A stretch of 64,000 nt of DNA from an uncultured Bacteroidota bacterium (GTDB lineage: Bacteria > Bacteroidota > Bacteroidia > Chitinophagales > Chitinophagaceae). Under the pieces are notes generated by a model. It did not search any database, was not told the DNA's origin, and saw only the letters and a program-made list of their open reading frames with translations. The position numbers were made by a program, and so were the translations under genes. Positions 28,229 to 35,453 of this stretch are shown piece after piece. The DNA is taken from positions 1 through 64,000 of the forward strand of contig CAISOH010000067.1 in NCBI GenBank assembly GCA_903887005.1, written 5' to 3'. Positions within the stretch are counted from its first letter, which is position 1, and every line of letters starts with the position of its first letter.

Positions 28229-28879
28229 ATGAGTGATGTACTTATTTATAAATCATCAGATAACCAAACACAGGTAGAAGTAAAGTTTGAGAACGAAACA
28301 GTTTGGCTTACACTAAACCAGATAGCGGATATCTTTGAACGGGATAAATCTGTAATATCAAGACATTTGAAAAATATTTTCGAAAGCGGTGAATTAGACC
28401 AAGCAGCAACTGTTGCAAAAAATGCAACAGTTCAGATTGAGGCTGGAAGGAAAATAACAAGAAATATTGAATATTACAATCTTGATGCCATACTATCGGT
28501 TGGTTACAGGGTCAATTCCAAACGGGGTACACAATTCCGCCAATGGGCTACACAGCGATTAAAAGAATATCTGGTAAAAGGTTATGCGCTCAATCAGCAA
28601 CGGCTGGAACAACTTAACCAGGTCGTAAATATCATTCAGCAGTCCGGGGGAACTATTGGCTTGCAGTTGACTGAATCAAAAGGGCTGCTTGATATTTTGA
28701 GCGGGTACACCCGCAGTTTTGTAATGCTCAACCGGTATGACAGCAAAAATCTGGAAACAGCGGGACTAACTGAAAATATTACCTATGAAATAAAATACGC
28801 TGAAGCGATAGCCACGATTCCCATCTCGGCCATGTATTTGACGATGGCCCGCCACCTACCCACCGTCGCTTCTGCATGA
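28229..28879 (+). pseudogene. RhuM family gene, 3'-truncated and fused to msrB-derived sequence
   Basis: From the ATG at 28229 the product matches RhuM-type virulence/accessory proteins: VKFENETVWLTLNQIADIFE, RDKSVISRHLKNIFESGELD, YYNLDAILSVGYRVNSKRGT, QFRQWATQRLKEYLVKGYAL. Normal members run past 300 residues; here homology stops at [12 protein letters not shown], about residue 195. The final 20 or so residues are the msrB 3' end translated in a wrong frame ([15 protein letters not shown]). The N-terminal DNA-binding-like half is intact and could still be made. The junction is near 28814. RhuM genes are common on mobile islands; their function is unknown. Confidence 0.85.
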
Positions 28880-28917
28880 ATTCTGCAGTGCTGGAATTTG
28901 AGCCGGATGAGAAGTAA
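28815..28917 (+). pseudogene. Second msrB 3' fragment (codons for D141 to stop)
   Basis: This 103-bp stretch aligns without gaps to 27817-27919. Seven substitutions are seen, six of them third-position synonymous changes (TCA/TCC, CAC/CAT, CGC/CGT, GCT/GCA, CTC/CTG, AAA/AAG), and the seventh turns stop TAG into TAA. The encoded MsrB tail, including the catalytic [10 protein letters not shown], is unchanged. There is no start and no 5' portion, so it is a remnant of a formerly complete, functional msrB. Confidence 0.9.
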
Positions 28918-28922
28918 GAAAA

Positions 28923-29642
28923 TTAATGCTCCTCAAAATATTTCCTTGATATTTCCTGCCCGGTAATTGGATCAACAATTGTGTCACTTTCTGTATAAGT
29001 TGCGGGTGTGATAATAAATTCCATTGGTGGAACATGTATTGAAACTCCATCAATATCTTTATAGGTTAGGTTAGTTATTATTAATTTGTCTTTGTCTTGG
29101 GTTGTTTTAAAAAAGGCTCTTGTTTCCTTGTCAATTCGTGTTCCAGAAGCGTTGTGCAAGTCTTTAGAAAAAATTATATTATCATTACGTTTAACAATAA
29201 CTGTAAAACTATCAATAGTACATTTTGCATCAATTGGAAAACCTTCAATTGTAGCTACAGGCGCAATCTGAAGACAAACATATTCCTTCGACATTTGCCC
29301 ACCTTTATGTCCACCGAAAGTAACAGATACCTCTACCCTTTTTACTCTGAAATACATACTATCTATAACTTTCAGACCTCTCCATGTTTTCTTGTTTATT
29401 GTTATCATTGCTACACCAAAATGTTTGGGTGTTATTAAATAATGCCCATTATCTCCGGTTATTATTCCATTATTAGTTGTTAGTGAAATAGAGCGGGATG
29501 GACATTTCTCAACGGCAACAGTTAAGGGGTTTTCCAAGCCTAATGTAATAACATTTCGCATGTCATTTTGTATTGCTACCACCTGGCAATAAGCAGGTGC
29601 AGCCAATAAAAAACCGACCAAAAAGCAGATTGTATTTTTCAT
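28923..29642 (-). CDS. Exported protein with GldM C-terminal-like domains (short paralogue)
   Basis: A 239-residue protein with a signal peptide (MKNTICFLVGFLLAAPAYCQ). Residues ~25-100 (ITLGLENPLTVAVEKCP, then FRVKR) resemble the penultimate domain of GldM, where a VGVDNPI-type segment opens the fold and FRVKxxP closes it. Residues ~105-220 (CTIDSFTVIVKRNDNIIFSK, ETRAFFKTTQDKDKLIITNL) resemble the last GldM domain. GldM is the T9SS/gliding motor shaft; this protein has no transmembrane anchor and none of the earlier GldM domains. It ends DPITGQEISRKYFEEH. The paralogue at 29699 lies immediately upstream on the same strand. Confidence 0.75.
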   Translation of the reverse strand: MKNTICFLVGFLLAAPAYCQVVAIQNDMRNVITLGLENPLTVAVEKCPSRSISLTTNNGIITGDNGHYLITPKHFGVAMITINKKTWRGLKVIDSMYFRVKRVEVSVTFGGHKGGQMSKEYVCLQIAPVATIEGFPIDAKCTIDSFTVIVKRNDNIIFSKDLHNASGTRIDKETRAFFKTTQDKDKLIITNLTYKDIDGVSIHVPPMEFIITPATYTESDTIVDPITGQEISRKYFEEH

Positions 29643-29698
29643 TTGTTAGTATATATCAGTAAATAAATAGCCATTCGAGCCGGTAAACAAGCTTTGGT

Positions 29699-30787
29699 TC
29701 ATTTAAGTTTAAAAATTTCCTGTCCGGTAATGGGGTCAATGTCTGGTTCTCCCTCTACATAGTTTGCTGGTGTTATCGTAAACTCTATAGGATCAAAATG
29801 CATTTTTGAGCCATCATTATTATACCAGCTATACCCAATTATGTTTGTAATGATTAGCTTGTCATTTTCATGAGTTGTTTTAAAAAAGTTTATTGTTTCC
29901 TCGTCAAATTGAGTTCCAATAGGGTAATGATCATGCAGGGTTTTGGAAAAGATTATGGCATCACCCCGTTTTACAATAACAGTAAAACTATCTACTATGA
30001 ATTGTTCAGATCTATTATTAACAGCATGCGCATGTGGGCCAATCATTCTGCAAATAGTCTTTTGAGGAATATTTCCACTGGTATATTCTTCCAGGGACAC
30101 TTTTGCTTTTACACTATCGGCCCCATTTTCAATATACTTATCCGATGCAATGGTAAACTCCGCCGGTGGCAGGCTTCTTAAATTGTTCTCCAGGCCTATA
30201 AACGCAAGATGGGCAATATACAGTTTATCATCCCCCCGGAGCTTTTCAAAAAAAGTTTTTGTTTCTTCATCGAATTCCGCTCCCCGATGTCCGTGTATAT
30301 CCTTATGGAAGTCTCTGTAAAAGATCATTTTATCAGCCCTTATAACAAACAAAGTAAAGCTATCATTAAAAAATTTTGCGTCCATGCTTTCCATCCATAC
30401 TTGCGGGCCCCTGCTCCTGCAAATAATATTCCTGGGAATCCGCCATCCTTCGTTCCGGCTACAAAGAGAAATTTGAGCAGGAAAACTTTTTACCCTAAAC
30501 GGCGAACCTCCAATAACTTTTAAGCTATCCCCTGTTTTCCTTTTCACTGTAATCATCCCGTATCCAAGATGAGCAGGACTTAGAAGATAATGTCCATCCT
30601 CTCCAATTATTGTACCATTATCAGTTGTAATTACAATAGAACCTGACGGACAGTTTTTCCCGCCAACCGTCAAAGGATTACCAACACCTAAGTACGCAAT
30701 ATTTTGTTTATCAAATTGTACGGCTACCTGGCAATAAGCAGGAGCTGCAAATAAAAAACAGACCAAAAAGCAGATTGTATTTCTCAT
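29699..30787 (-). CDS. Exported protein with GldM C-terminal-like domains (long paralogue)
   Basis: A 362-residue paralogue of the next gene with almost the same signal peptide (MRNTICFLVCFLFAAPAYCQ) and the same closing DPITGQEIF. One N-terminal VGNPLTVGGKNCPSGS domain is followed by two copies of the terminal domain, residues ~100-215 (DSFTLFVIRADKMIFYRDFH) and ~225-350 (DSFTVIVKRGDAIIFSKTLH). The extra domain explains the length difference. The pair look like a recent tandem duplication with one domain gained or lost. Function is unknown; a T9SS or surface assembly role is only an inference from the fold family. Confidence 0.75.
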   Translation of the reverse strand: MRNTICFLVCFLFAAPAYCQVAVQFDKQNIAYLGVGNPLTVGGKNCPSGSIVITTDNGTIIGEDGHYLLSPAHLGYGMITVKRKTGDSLKVIGGSPFRVKSFPAQISLCSRNEGWRIPRNIICRSRGPQVWMESMDAKFFNDSFTLFVIRADKMIFYRDFHKDIHGHRGAEFDEETKTFFEKLRGDDKLYIAHLAFIGLENNLRSLPPAEFTIASDKYIENGADSVKAKVSLEEYTSGNIPQKTICRMIGPHAHAVNNRSEQFIVDSFTVIVKRGDAIIFSKTLHDHYPIGTQFDEETINFFKTTHENDKLIITNIIGYSWYNNDGSKMHFDPIEFTITPANYVEGEPDIDPITGQEIFKLK

Positions 30788-30969
30788 TTCAGTGAATTTG
30801 GGTAAATAAATATACTATTATTTTCTACAGACATAGAAATATATCCACTCAATAAGTTAAACAAAAGATAGTTCAATGGCAATATCAGTGTTGGCACGGA
30901 TTTATATATTAATTGCCTGAAGTTGCTTAAATAAGGCATTGGCAGATAAAGACTAAATAGTATAAAATC

Positions 30970-31200
30970 ATGAAAACTATTAAACAGGAAGAATATACCA
31001 AACTGAACAGGGCCCTATATGATCTCGAAGATCTGCTGGGATGTATGGGTATAAAAGAATTTTCCTTGTCCCGCGATAAGCACAATATGCGGCTTGATAC
31101 CGATGCTGAAAATATAGATACTGAATTACTGATTACTTTTTGTAAAAACATAGAACAAATACATCATTCAAAATTTGGCCCCAGGTTGGTTGCTGCCTGA
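30970..31200 (+). CDS. Small hypothetical protein
   Basis: A 76-residue frame that I do not recognise. It reads MKTIKQEEYTKLNRALYDLE and is predicted to be helical and charged, with no signal peptide or membrane segment. Codon use resembles its neighbours. It stands alone between the GldM-like pair and the menaquinone gene, with 182 bases upstream and 257 downstream, so an independent small gene is plausible. Confidence 0.5.
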   Translation: MKTIKQEEYTKLNRALYDLEDLLGCMGIKEFSLSRDKHNMRLDTDAENIDTELLITFCKNIEQIHHSKFGPRLVAA

Positions 31201-31262
31201 ATTGTTAATGACTATCACAGACTATTTATCCTACTCACTGGGTAAAACAGTGCAATAAATAT

Positions 31263-31341
31263 CTCTCGCAAAGTCGCAGAGACGCAAAGTATAATTATTT
31301 GATTATTAGTAAATTATATAAAAGTTAAGACCGCAAAGCAC
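31263..31341. repeat. Intergenic repeat copy B (CGCAAAG-type)
   Basis: The order CTCGCAAAGTCGCAGAGACG, CAAAG, TTGATTATTAGTAAATTATA and GACCGCAAAG parallels copy A at 23-105, with about 70-75% identity by eye. It lies upstream of the menaquinone gene. Confidence 0.5.
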
Positions 31342-31355
31342 TGAATTAATATAAG

Positions 31356-31381
31356 CACTAATCTATCCCGAGTACAGTATA
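31356..31381. repeat. Solitary diverged end of the MITE-like element
   Basis: CACTAATCTATCCCGAGTAC then AGTATA matches the right end of the 27155-27306 element at about 20 of 26 positions. No partner arm is visible nearby. Confidence 0.4.
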
Positions 31382-31431
31382 AATTCCATCATCATTCAGA
31401 CAGCCTATACAGGTTTGAGGTTTTTTATCTG

Positions 31432-31439
31432 TAAATTTG
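31432..31439 (+). promoter_or_regulatory. Putative -7 box (TAAATTTG) for mqnC
   Basis: TAAATTTG fits TAnnTTTG, with TTTG at 31414-31417, and ends 18 bases before the chosen ATG. It overlaps the alternative TTG start at 31437, which argues for the later ATG. Confidence 0.45.
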
Positions 31440-31457
31440 CAGCCTAAAATTGTTTTG

Positions 31458-32582
31458 ATGCAATTAACGGGCTTATATGAGCGTGCGCTGCGGTTTGAGT
31501 TTTTGAGCGCTGAGGAGGGGATTTATCTTTTTGAACATGCACCGTTGGCGGAACTGATGTATGTAGCCAACGAACTTAGAAAAATCCAGGTGCCGCACGG
31601 CAAAGTAACCTGGATCATAGATCGCAACATGAATACCACCAATGTATGCGTGGCTAACTGTAAGTTCTGTAATTTCTACCGTGTTCCCGGCCATCCCGAA
31701 TCTTATATCACTGACATAGAGACTTATAAACGCAAAATAGACGAAACTTTTAGATATGGCGGCGAACAACTGCTGCTGCAGGGCGGCCACCATCCGGACC
31801 TTGGCCTCGCTTACTATGTTGACCTTTTTAAGCAACTGAAGCAATTATACCCCAATTTAAAACTACATGCCCTTGGGCCTCCTGAAATAGCGCATATTAC
31901 CAAACTGGAAAAAAGCACGCATCACGAGGTATTGAAAGCGCTCATTGACGCAGGCCTGGATAGCCTGCCCGGCGCCGGTGCTGAGATACTTAACGACCGG
32001 GTGCGCAAACTGGTATCCAACGGCAAGTGCGGCGCACAGGAATGGCTGGATATAATGCACGAGGCCCATAAACTCGGCCTTACCACCAGCGCTACTATGA
32101 TGTTCGGGCATGTGGAAACGCTCTATGAACGTTTTGAACATCTTGTAAAGCTGCGCGAAGTGCAGGCTAAAAAGCCGGATGGAGCAACAGGTTTCCTTGC
32201 CTTTATACCCTGGACTTTCCAGGATGTGGATACGTTATTGCAACGCATTCGCGGCACTAAAAATCTCACTACCGCCGAAGAATATATACGTATGATAGCC
32301 CTAAGCCGCATCATGCTGCCCAATGTGAAAAATATCCAGGCTTCCTGGCTTACAGTGGGCAAGCCTGTTGCGCAGGTATGCCTTAACGCGGGCGCGAACG
32401 ACTTTGGCTCTATAATGATTGAAGAGAATGTGGTAAGCGCCGCAGGGGCGCCGCATCGCTTTACTGCAAAGGGAATACAGGAGTCCATACGTGAAGCGGG
32501 CTTTGAGCCGCAGCTCCGCAATCAGCAATATGAGTTCCGGAATATACCGGAGCAGATAGCTGAACAAGTAATAACTTACTAA
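31458..32582 (+). CDS. mqnC: Cyclic dehypoxanthinyl futalosine synthase (radical SAM)
   Basis: A 374-residue radical SAM enzyme of the futalosine route to menaquinone, catalysing the cyclisation step. The 4Fe-4S motif is CVANCKFC within NTTNVCVANCKFCNFYRVPG (about residues 60-80). Further family marks are LLQGGHHPDLGLAYYVDLF, LHALGPPEIAHI, GAGAEILNDRVR, ASWLTVGKPVAQVCL and GANDFGSIMIEENVVSAAGA. The last is typical of MqnC, though MqnE is close and the call rests on these motifs. Other mqn genes are not in this window. The ATG at 31458 is preferred to TTG at 31437. Confidence 0.88.
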   Translation: MQLTGLYERALRFEFLSAEEGIYLFEHAPLAELMYVANELRKIQVPHGKVTWIIDRNMNTTNVCVANCKFCNFYRVPGHPESYITDIETYKRKIDETFRYGGEQLLLQGGHHPDLGLAYYVDLFKQLKQLYPNLKLHALGPPEIAHITKLEKSTHHEVLKALIDAGLDSLPGAGAEILNDRVRKLVSNGKCGAQEWLDIMHEAHKLGLTTSATMMFGHVETLYERFEHLVKLREVQAKKPDGATGFLAFIPWTFQDVDTLLQRIRGTKNLTTAEEYIRMIALSRIMLPNVKNIQASWLTVGKPVAQVCLNAGANDFGSIMIEENVVSAAGAPHRFTAKGIQESIREAGFEPQLRNQQYEFRNIPEQIAEQVITY

Positions 32583-32621
32583 AACATAAGTTAAATATCA
32601 GGAATATTTCCTTTCGGAGTA

Positions 32622-33506
32622 TTATAACATAAACGGCGTCAGAGACGTCAATACTGTTGGAACGTCCAATGGTTCATCAAATGCAGCCGTTGCTGCTGTC
32701 ATTGGGGTTGTTCCTGTAAGGCCCGGCAAAGAAGTGATAGACTGGTTTTCCTGCCAGGAAGTTTCTTCGCCATTATAGTAGGATTGTAAAGAAGCCATTG
32801 GGGGGATATTATTGGTTATCCATGGGGCAGGGTGTTCAGGCGCGGATGCAAACCCCAAAAACCTCCGCACAAGCCGTGCATAAGAAGCATGGCGTGCTAC
32901 TACGCTTTGCATCTGCAGCAACTGAGCCAGCAGCGTGCTATTACCCAGTGCATTGGGTGTTTGTCCTATGTATGCATGCACAAAGGTATCTTCAAACACT
33001 TCGGCAAACATGATAAAGGTAGGGTAGTCATTAAATACCGCGTATGTACCACCTGCTGTAAAATCATAAGCTCCGGAAACCACGAATAATGGGTTTGCCG
33101 ATGTTGGATCATAATTTTTAGGCGTGTAAGGTGTGCCACCAAGAGTGGTGATGGTAGCATTTAAATAATTAATGTGCGCTTTTTTCTGGTTTTCCACAGT
33201 TAGAAAACCCGCCTGATCTGATGCGGGGATAAGTCCGCCGGTATTATTTGCAATATGGTAATAATTATAAGCGAAGTATTCCAGTTCCAATACAAAATTA
33301 AGTACCTGGACAGGGGTAGGGGTTGCGTCTGTAGTTTTACCGGAAGCTTTGGCTTTATTGAAAACAGAGCTGAATACAAGGGGCAAAGCAGCAACTGCCG
33401 CTTTGACGCCGAAGGTTTTTAATACCTGCCTGCGCCCTTTAATTTGTTCATATACACCGGGTTCCGCCTGCTCAATTTCGCTTAGAATATTTCTGAAGTT
33501 CATCAT
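32622..33506 (-). CDS. Exported ferritin-like domain protein, longer partner
   Basis: A 294-residue protein from the ATG at 33506; the frame is open to 33575. Near the N-terminus GRRQVLKTFGVKAAVAALPL is a twin-arginine-type signal. The four-helix ferritin-like (Ferritin_2/DUF4439-type) core shows LNFVLELEYFAYNYYHIAN, then NQKKAHINYLNATITTLGG, then FAEVFEDTFVHAYIGQ and SVVARHASYARLVRRFLG. The Glu/His residues on these helices can bind two metal ions. It follows the 229-residue paralogue by 10 bases, so the two are one operon and may form a heteromer. Activity is unknown. Confidence 0.85.
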   Translation of the reverse strand: MMNFRNILSEIEQAEPGVYEQIKGRRQVLKTFGVKAAVAALPLVFSSVFNKAKASGKTTDATPTPVQVLNFVLELEYFAYNYYHIANNTGGLIPASDQAGFLTVENQKKAHINYLNATITTLGGTPYTPKNYDPTSANPLFVVSGAYDFTAGGTYAVFNDYPTFIMFAEVFEDTFVHAYIGQTPNALGNSTLLAQLLQMQSVVARHASYARLVRRFLGFASAPEHPAPWITNNIPPMASLQSYYNGEETSWQENQSITSLPGLTGTTPMTAATAAFDEPLDVPTVLTSLTPFML

Positions 33507-33516
33507 TTTTTTATTA

Positions 33517-34206
33517 CTAGTTAGGTAATCTGCTTGAGTCAAAGTGAGTATGGATATACGTCTTCGCGGTGGCAAGGACTGTAGCAGGTGAAATTGCCTG
33601 GTCTAAGCCATTGCTGTCAACAACATTGCTGCCTGCGAAATTATTATGGTTTAAAATGTCGCGGAAATATGCGGAATGCCTTGCTTCAACGGTAACCATT
33701 TTACTCAGCGTTAACACATAGTCCGTGTTGATGAATAAATGGGCCGCTCCGTTGTAACCTGAAATCACCATATCTTCAAAAATAGCGGCGTATGTCAATA
33801 CGCTGGTACGGTCAGCAAATGTGATAAGTGAAAAATCCAATGATATCGCAGCTATTGCACTTGTCCCCAAAATTCTTTTAAAAAATTCCCGGTGGGCAAT
33901 CTCCTGATCCCTGACATCGAGCAATAATTGCATTTCACTTTCTGTCATTCCGTAGTATGGGGTGGCATAGGCCTGTGTATAAAAAGCGGCCTCGATTTGC
34001 TCCAGTATGTACAAAAAATTAAGCAAACCAATATCCCCGCTACCTATATAGGTATCAGTTGGCCCCGACCGTGAATGGCAGGAAGATACCAGCAGGCCAG
34101 CGCCTGCAAGTCCACCGGCAAGCTGAAAAAAACGGCGTCTTGATATATCAGATATTTTATCCGTTTCTTCCGCCTGCATAATTACAGGTGCGTTCTTTAT
34201 TTCCAT
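33517..34206 (-). CDS. Exported ferritin-like domain lipoprotein, shorter partner
   Basis: A 229-residue protein with a Tat-like signal SRRRFFQLAGGLAGAGLLVS ending in a lipobox SSC. The core repeats the ferritin-like helices LYILEQIEAAFYTQAYA, LLLDVRDQEIAHREFFKRIL, FEDMVISGYNGAAHLF and TVEARHSAYFRDIL. The spacing of Glu and His matches the neighbour at 32622, so both come from one ancestral gene. Such pairs are common in Bacteroidota, and desiccation or oxidative stress roles have been suggested for relatives. The 298 bases upstream are AT-rich and hold no gene. Confidence 0.85.
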   Translation of the reverse strand: MEIKNAPVIMQAEETDKISDISRRRFFQLAGGLAGAGLLVSSCHSRSGPTDTYIGSGDIGLLNFLYILEQIEAAFYTQAYATPYYGMTESEMQLLLDVRDQEIAHREFFKRILGTSAIAAISLDFSLITFADRTSVLTYAAIFEDMVISGYNGAAHLFINTDYVLTLSKMVTVEARHSAYFRDILNHNNFAGSNVVDSNGLDQAISPATVLATAKTYIHTHFDSSRLPN

Positions 34207-34504
34207 ACTTTTAATTTAATAGTTCAATACAACAAGACGGCTATAGCTATCCTGGTTAAATTTTATTACAGGGCTTAAAATTAAAAAATACAAGCTTCAA
34301 AGCAACATATTTCTTTTGCTTTGAAAAAAAAATTTAACCGAAATATTTTAGCGTCCATGCATCGCAGGAGATAAAGCTATTCAGAAAAATCAGAAAAAAA
34401 AAATTTGGAGGGATATTCCATCACATAAGCTATTAATAAATACGATAAATTTTAATAACTCTTCCTGGTTATTTCCATTTTTTACTATTGTAAGCAGTTC
34501 TTTT

Positions 34505-35347
34505 TTACAATGGAATATCCACCCTTATTTGCTTTGAGAAATTTTTTCCCTGGGCGTCTTTGCCGTCAATTTTCCACATAACAGAGCGAAGGGTTACATA
34601 AAGTGGTTTTTGATTAAGGGTGCGCACATGATGCACACTGTTCACCATTTCTTCGATTTTTCTCCTGCTGATACGCCTGCGCTTTCCCGCTTTCATTATT
34701 GCAGTACGAATTGAACCGGCATTGGCTTCCGGGAAATCCAGTGATTGCGCATCGAGCCCGGAGATCCGGTATTGATTATTACCGCCTTTCAGCGGCTCCC
34801 AGTCTGTGGTAGTAGTGAAGGCGTCAAGCTGCAATGTGCCGAGGTTATTTTTCAGCAATACTACCGTCTGATACCGTTGGGATACTTTGGTTATGTTCCC
34901 CGTGAGCTTCACCTGGTTGCCATTAATAGTGCCGCTGATAAACGTATATACTGCGCCATTAGCACGCTGCAGGTTTGGATGTCCGGATATTTTCGCCTTA
35001 ACATTCGTGATAAGTACAGATACATCCTTAAATTCAGCAAGCAGCCCCGAACCTCCGGCTAAAATCAAAGGTGGCGGCGGCGGCGTAATAATCTTCGTCT
35101 TTTTAATGGTATCGGGGGTAGTAGTTACCTGTGCCTGGTTTTCAGCAGTATCTTTTATTTCAGAAGAAGGAATATCCGGTTTCAGGTCTGTTACAAGGTC
35201 CTGTAGCCTTTGGGGGTCGTGTTCCGTAACAATCGAAGAAGAATCGCCTAAAACTATCGGCCCATGATTTTTAGAGGGCATGTCTTTACAGGAATATAAG
35301 GACAAAGCCCATGCAAACAAGCCAATATATGCAATCCTTTTAATCAT
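34505..35347 (-). CDS. Hypothetical lipoprotein
   Basis: A 280-residue lipoprotein with lipobox LYSC (Cys19). A linker rich in T, P and K (ending in five prolines near residue 93) leads to a beta-rich C-terminal half containing LAEFKDVSVLITNVKAKISG and VKLTGNITKVSQRYQTVVLL. No family is recognised. It may be a periplasmic or outer membrane scaffold. It stands alone between the ferritin-like operon and the E1 gene. Confidence 0.7.
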   Translation of the reverse strand: MIKRIAYIGLFAWALSLYSCKDMPSKNHGPIVLGDSSSIVTEHDPQRLQDLVTDLKPDIPSSEIKDTAENQAQVTTTPDTIKKTKIITPPPPPLILAGGSGLLAEFKDVSVLITNVKAKISGHPNLQRANGAVYTFISGTINGNQVKLTGNITKVSQRYQTVVLLKNNLGTLQLDAFTTTTDWEPLKGGNNQYRISGLDAQSLDFPEANAGSIRTAIMKAGKRRRISRRKIEEMVNSVHHVRTLNQKPLYVTLRSVMWKIDGKDAQGKNFSKQIRVDIPL

Positions 35348-35382
35348 ACAAACCAGATTTCACTTACGAAAGTAGCGTTTCT

Positions 35383-35416
35383 AAAGTCAAAAGTCAAAAG
35401 TCAAAAGTCAAAAAGT
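35383..35416. repeat. AAAGTCA heptamer tandem tract
   Basis: Four consecutive AAAGTCA units plus a degenerate one lie upstream of the lipoprotein gene and just past the end of the E1 gene. Similar tracts with other units occur elsewhere in the window. Confidence 0.7.
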
Positions 35417-35453
35417 GTTAAAGTAAGTTATAATAGTTCGCTTTTTGAAGGCT

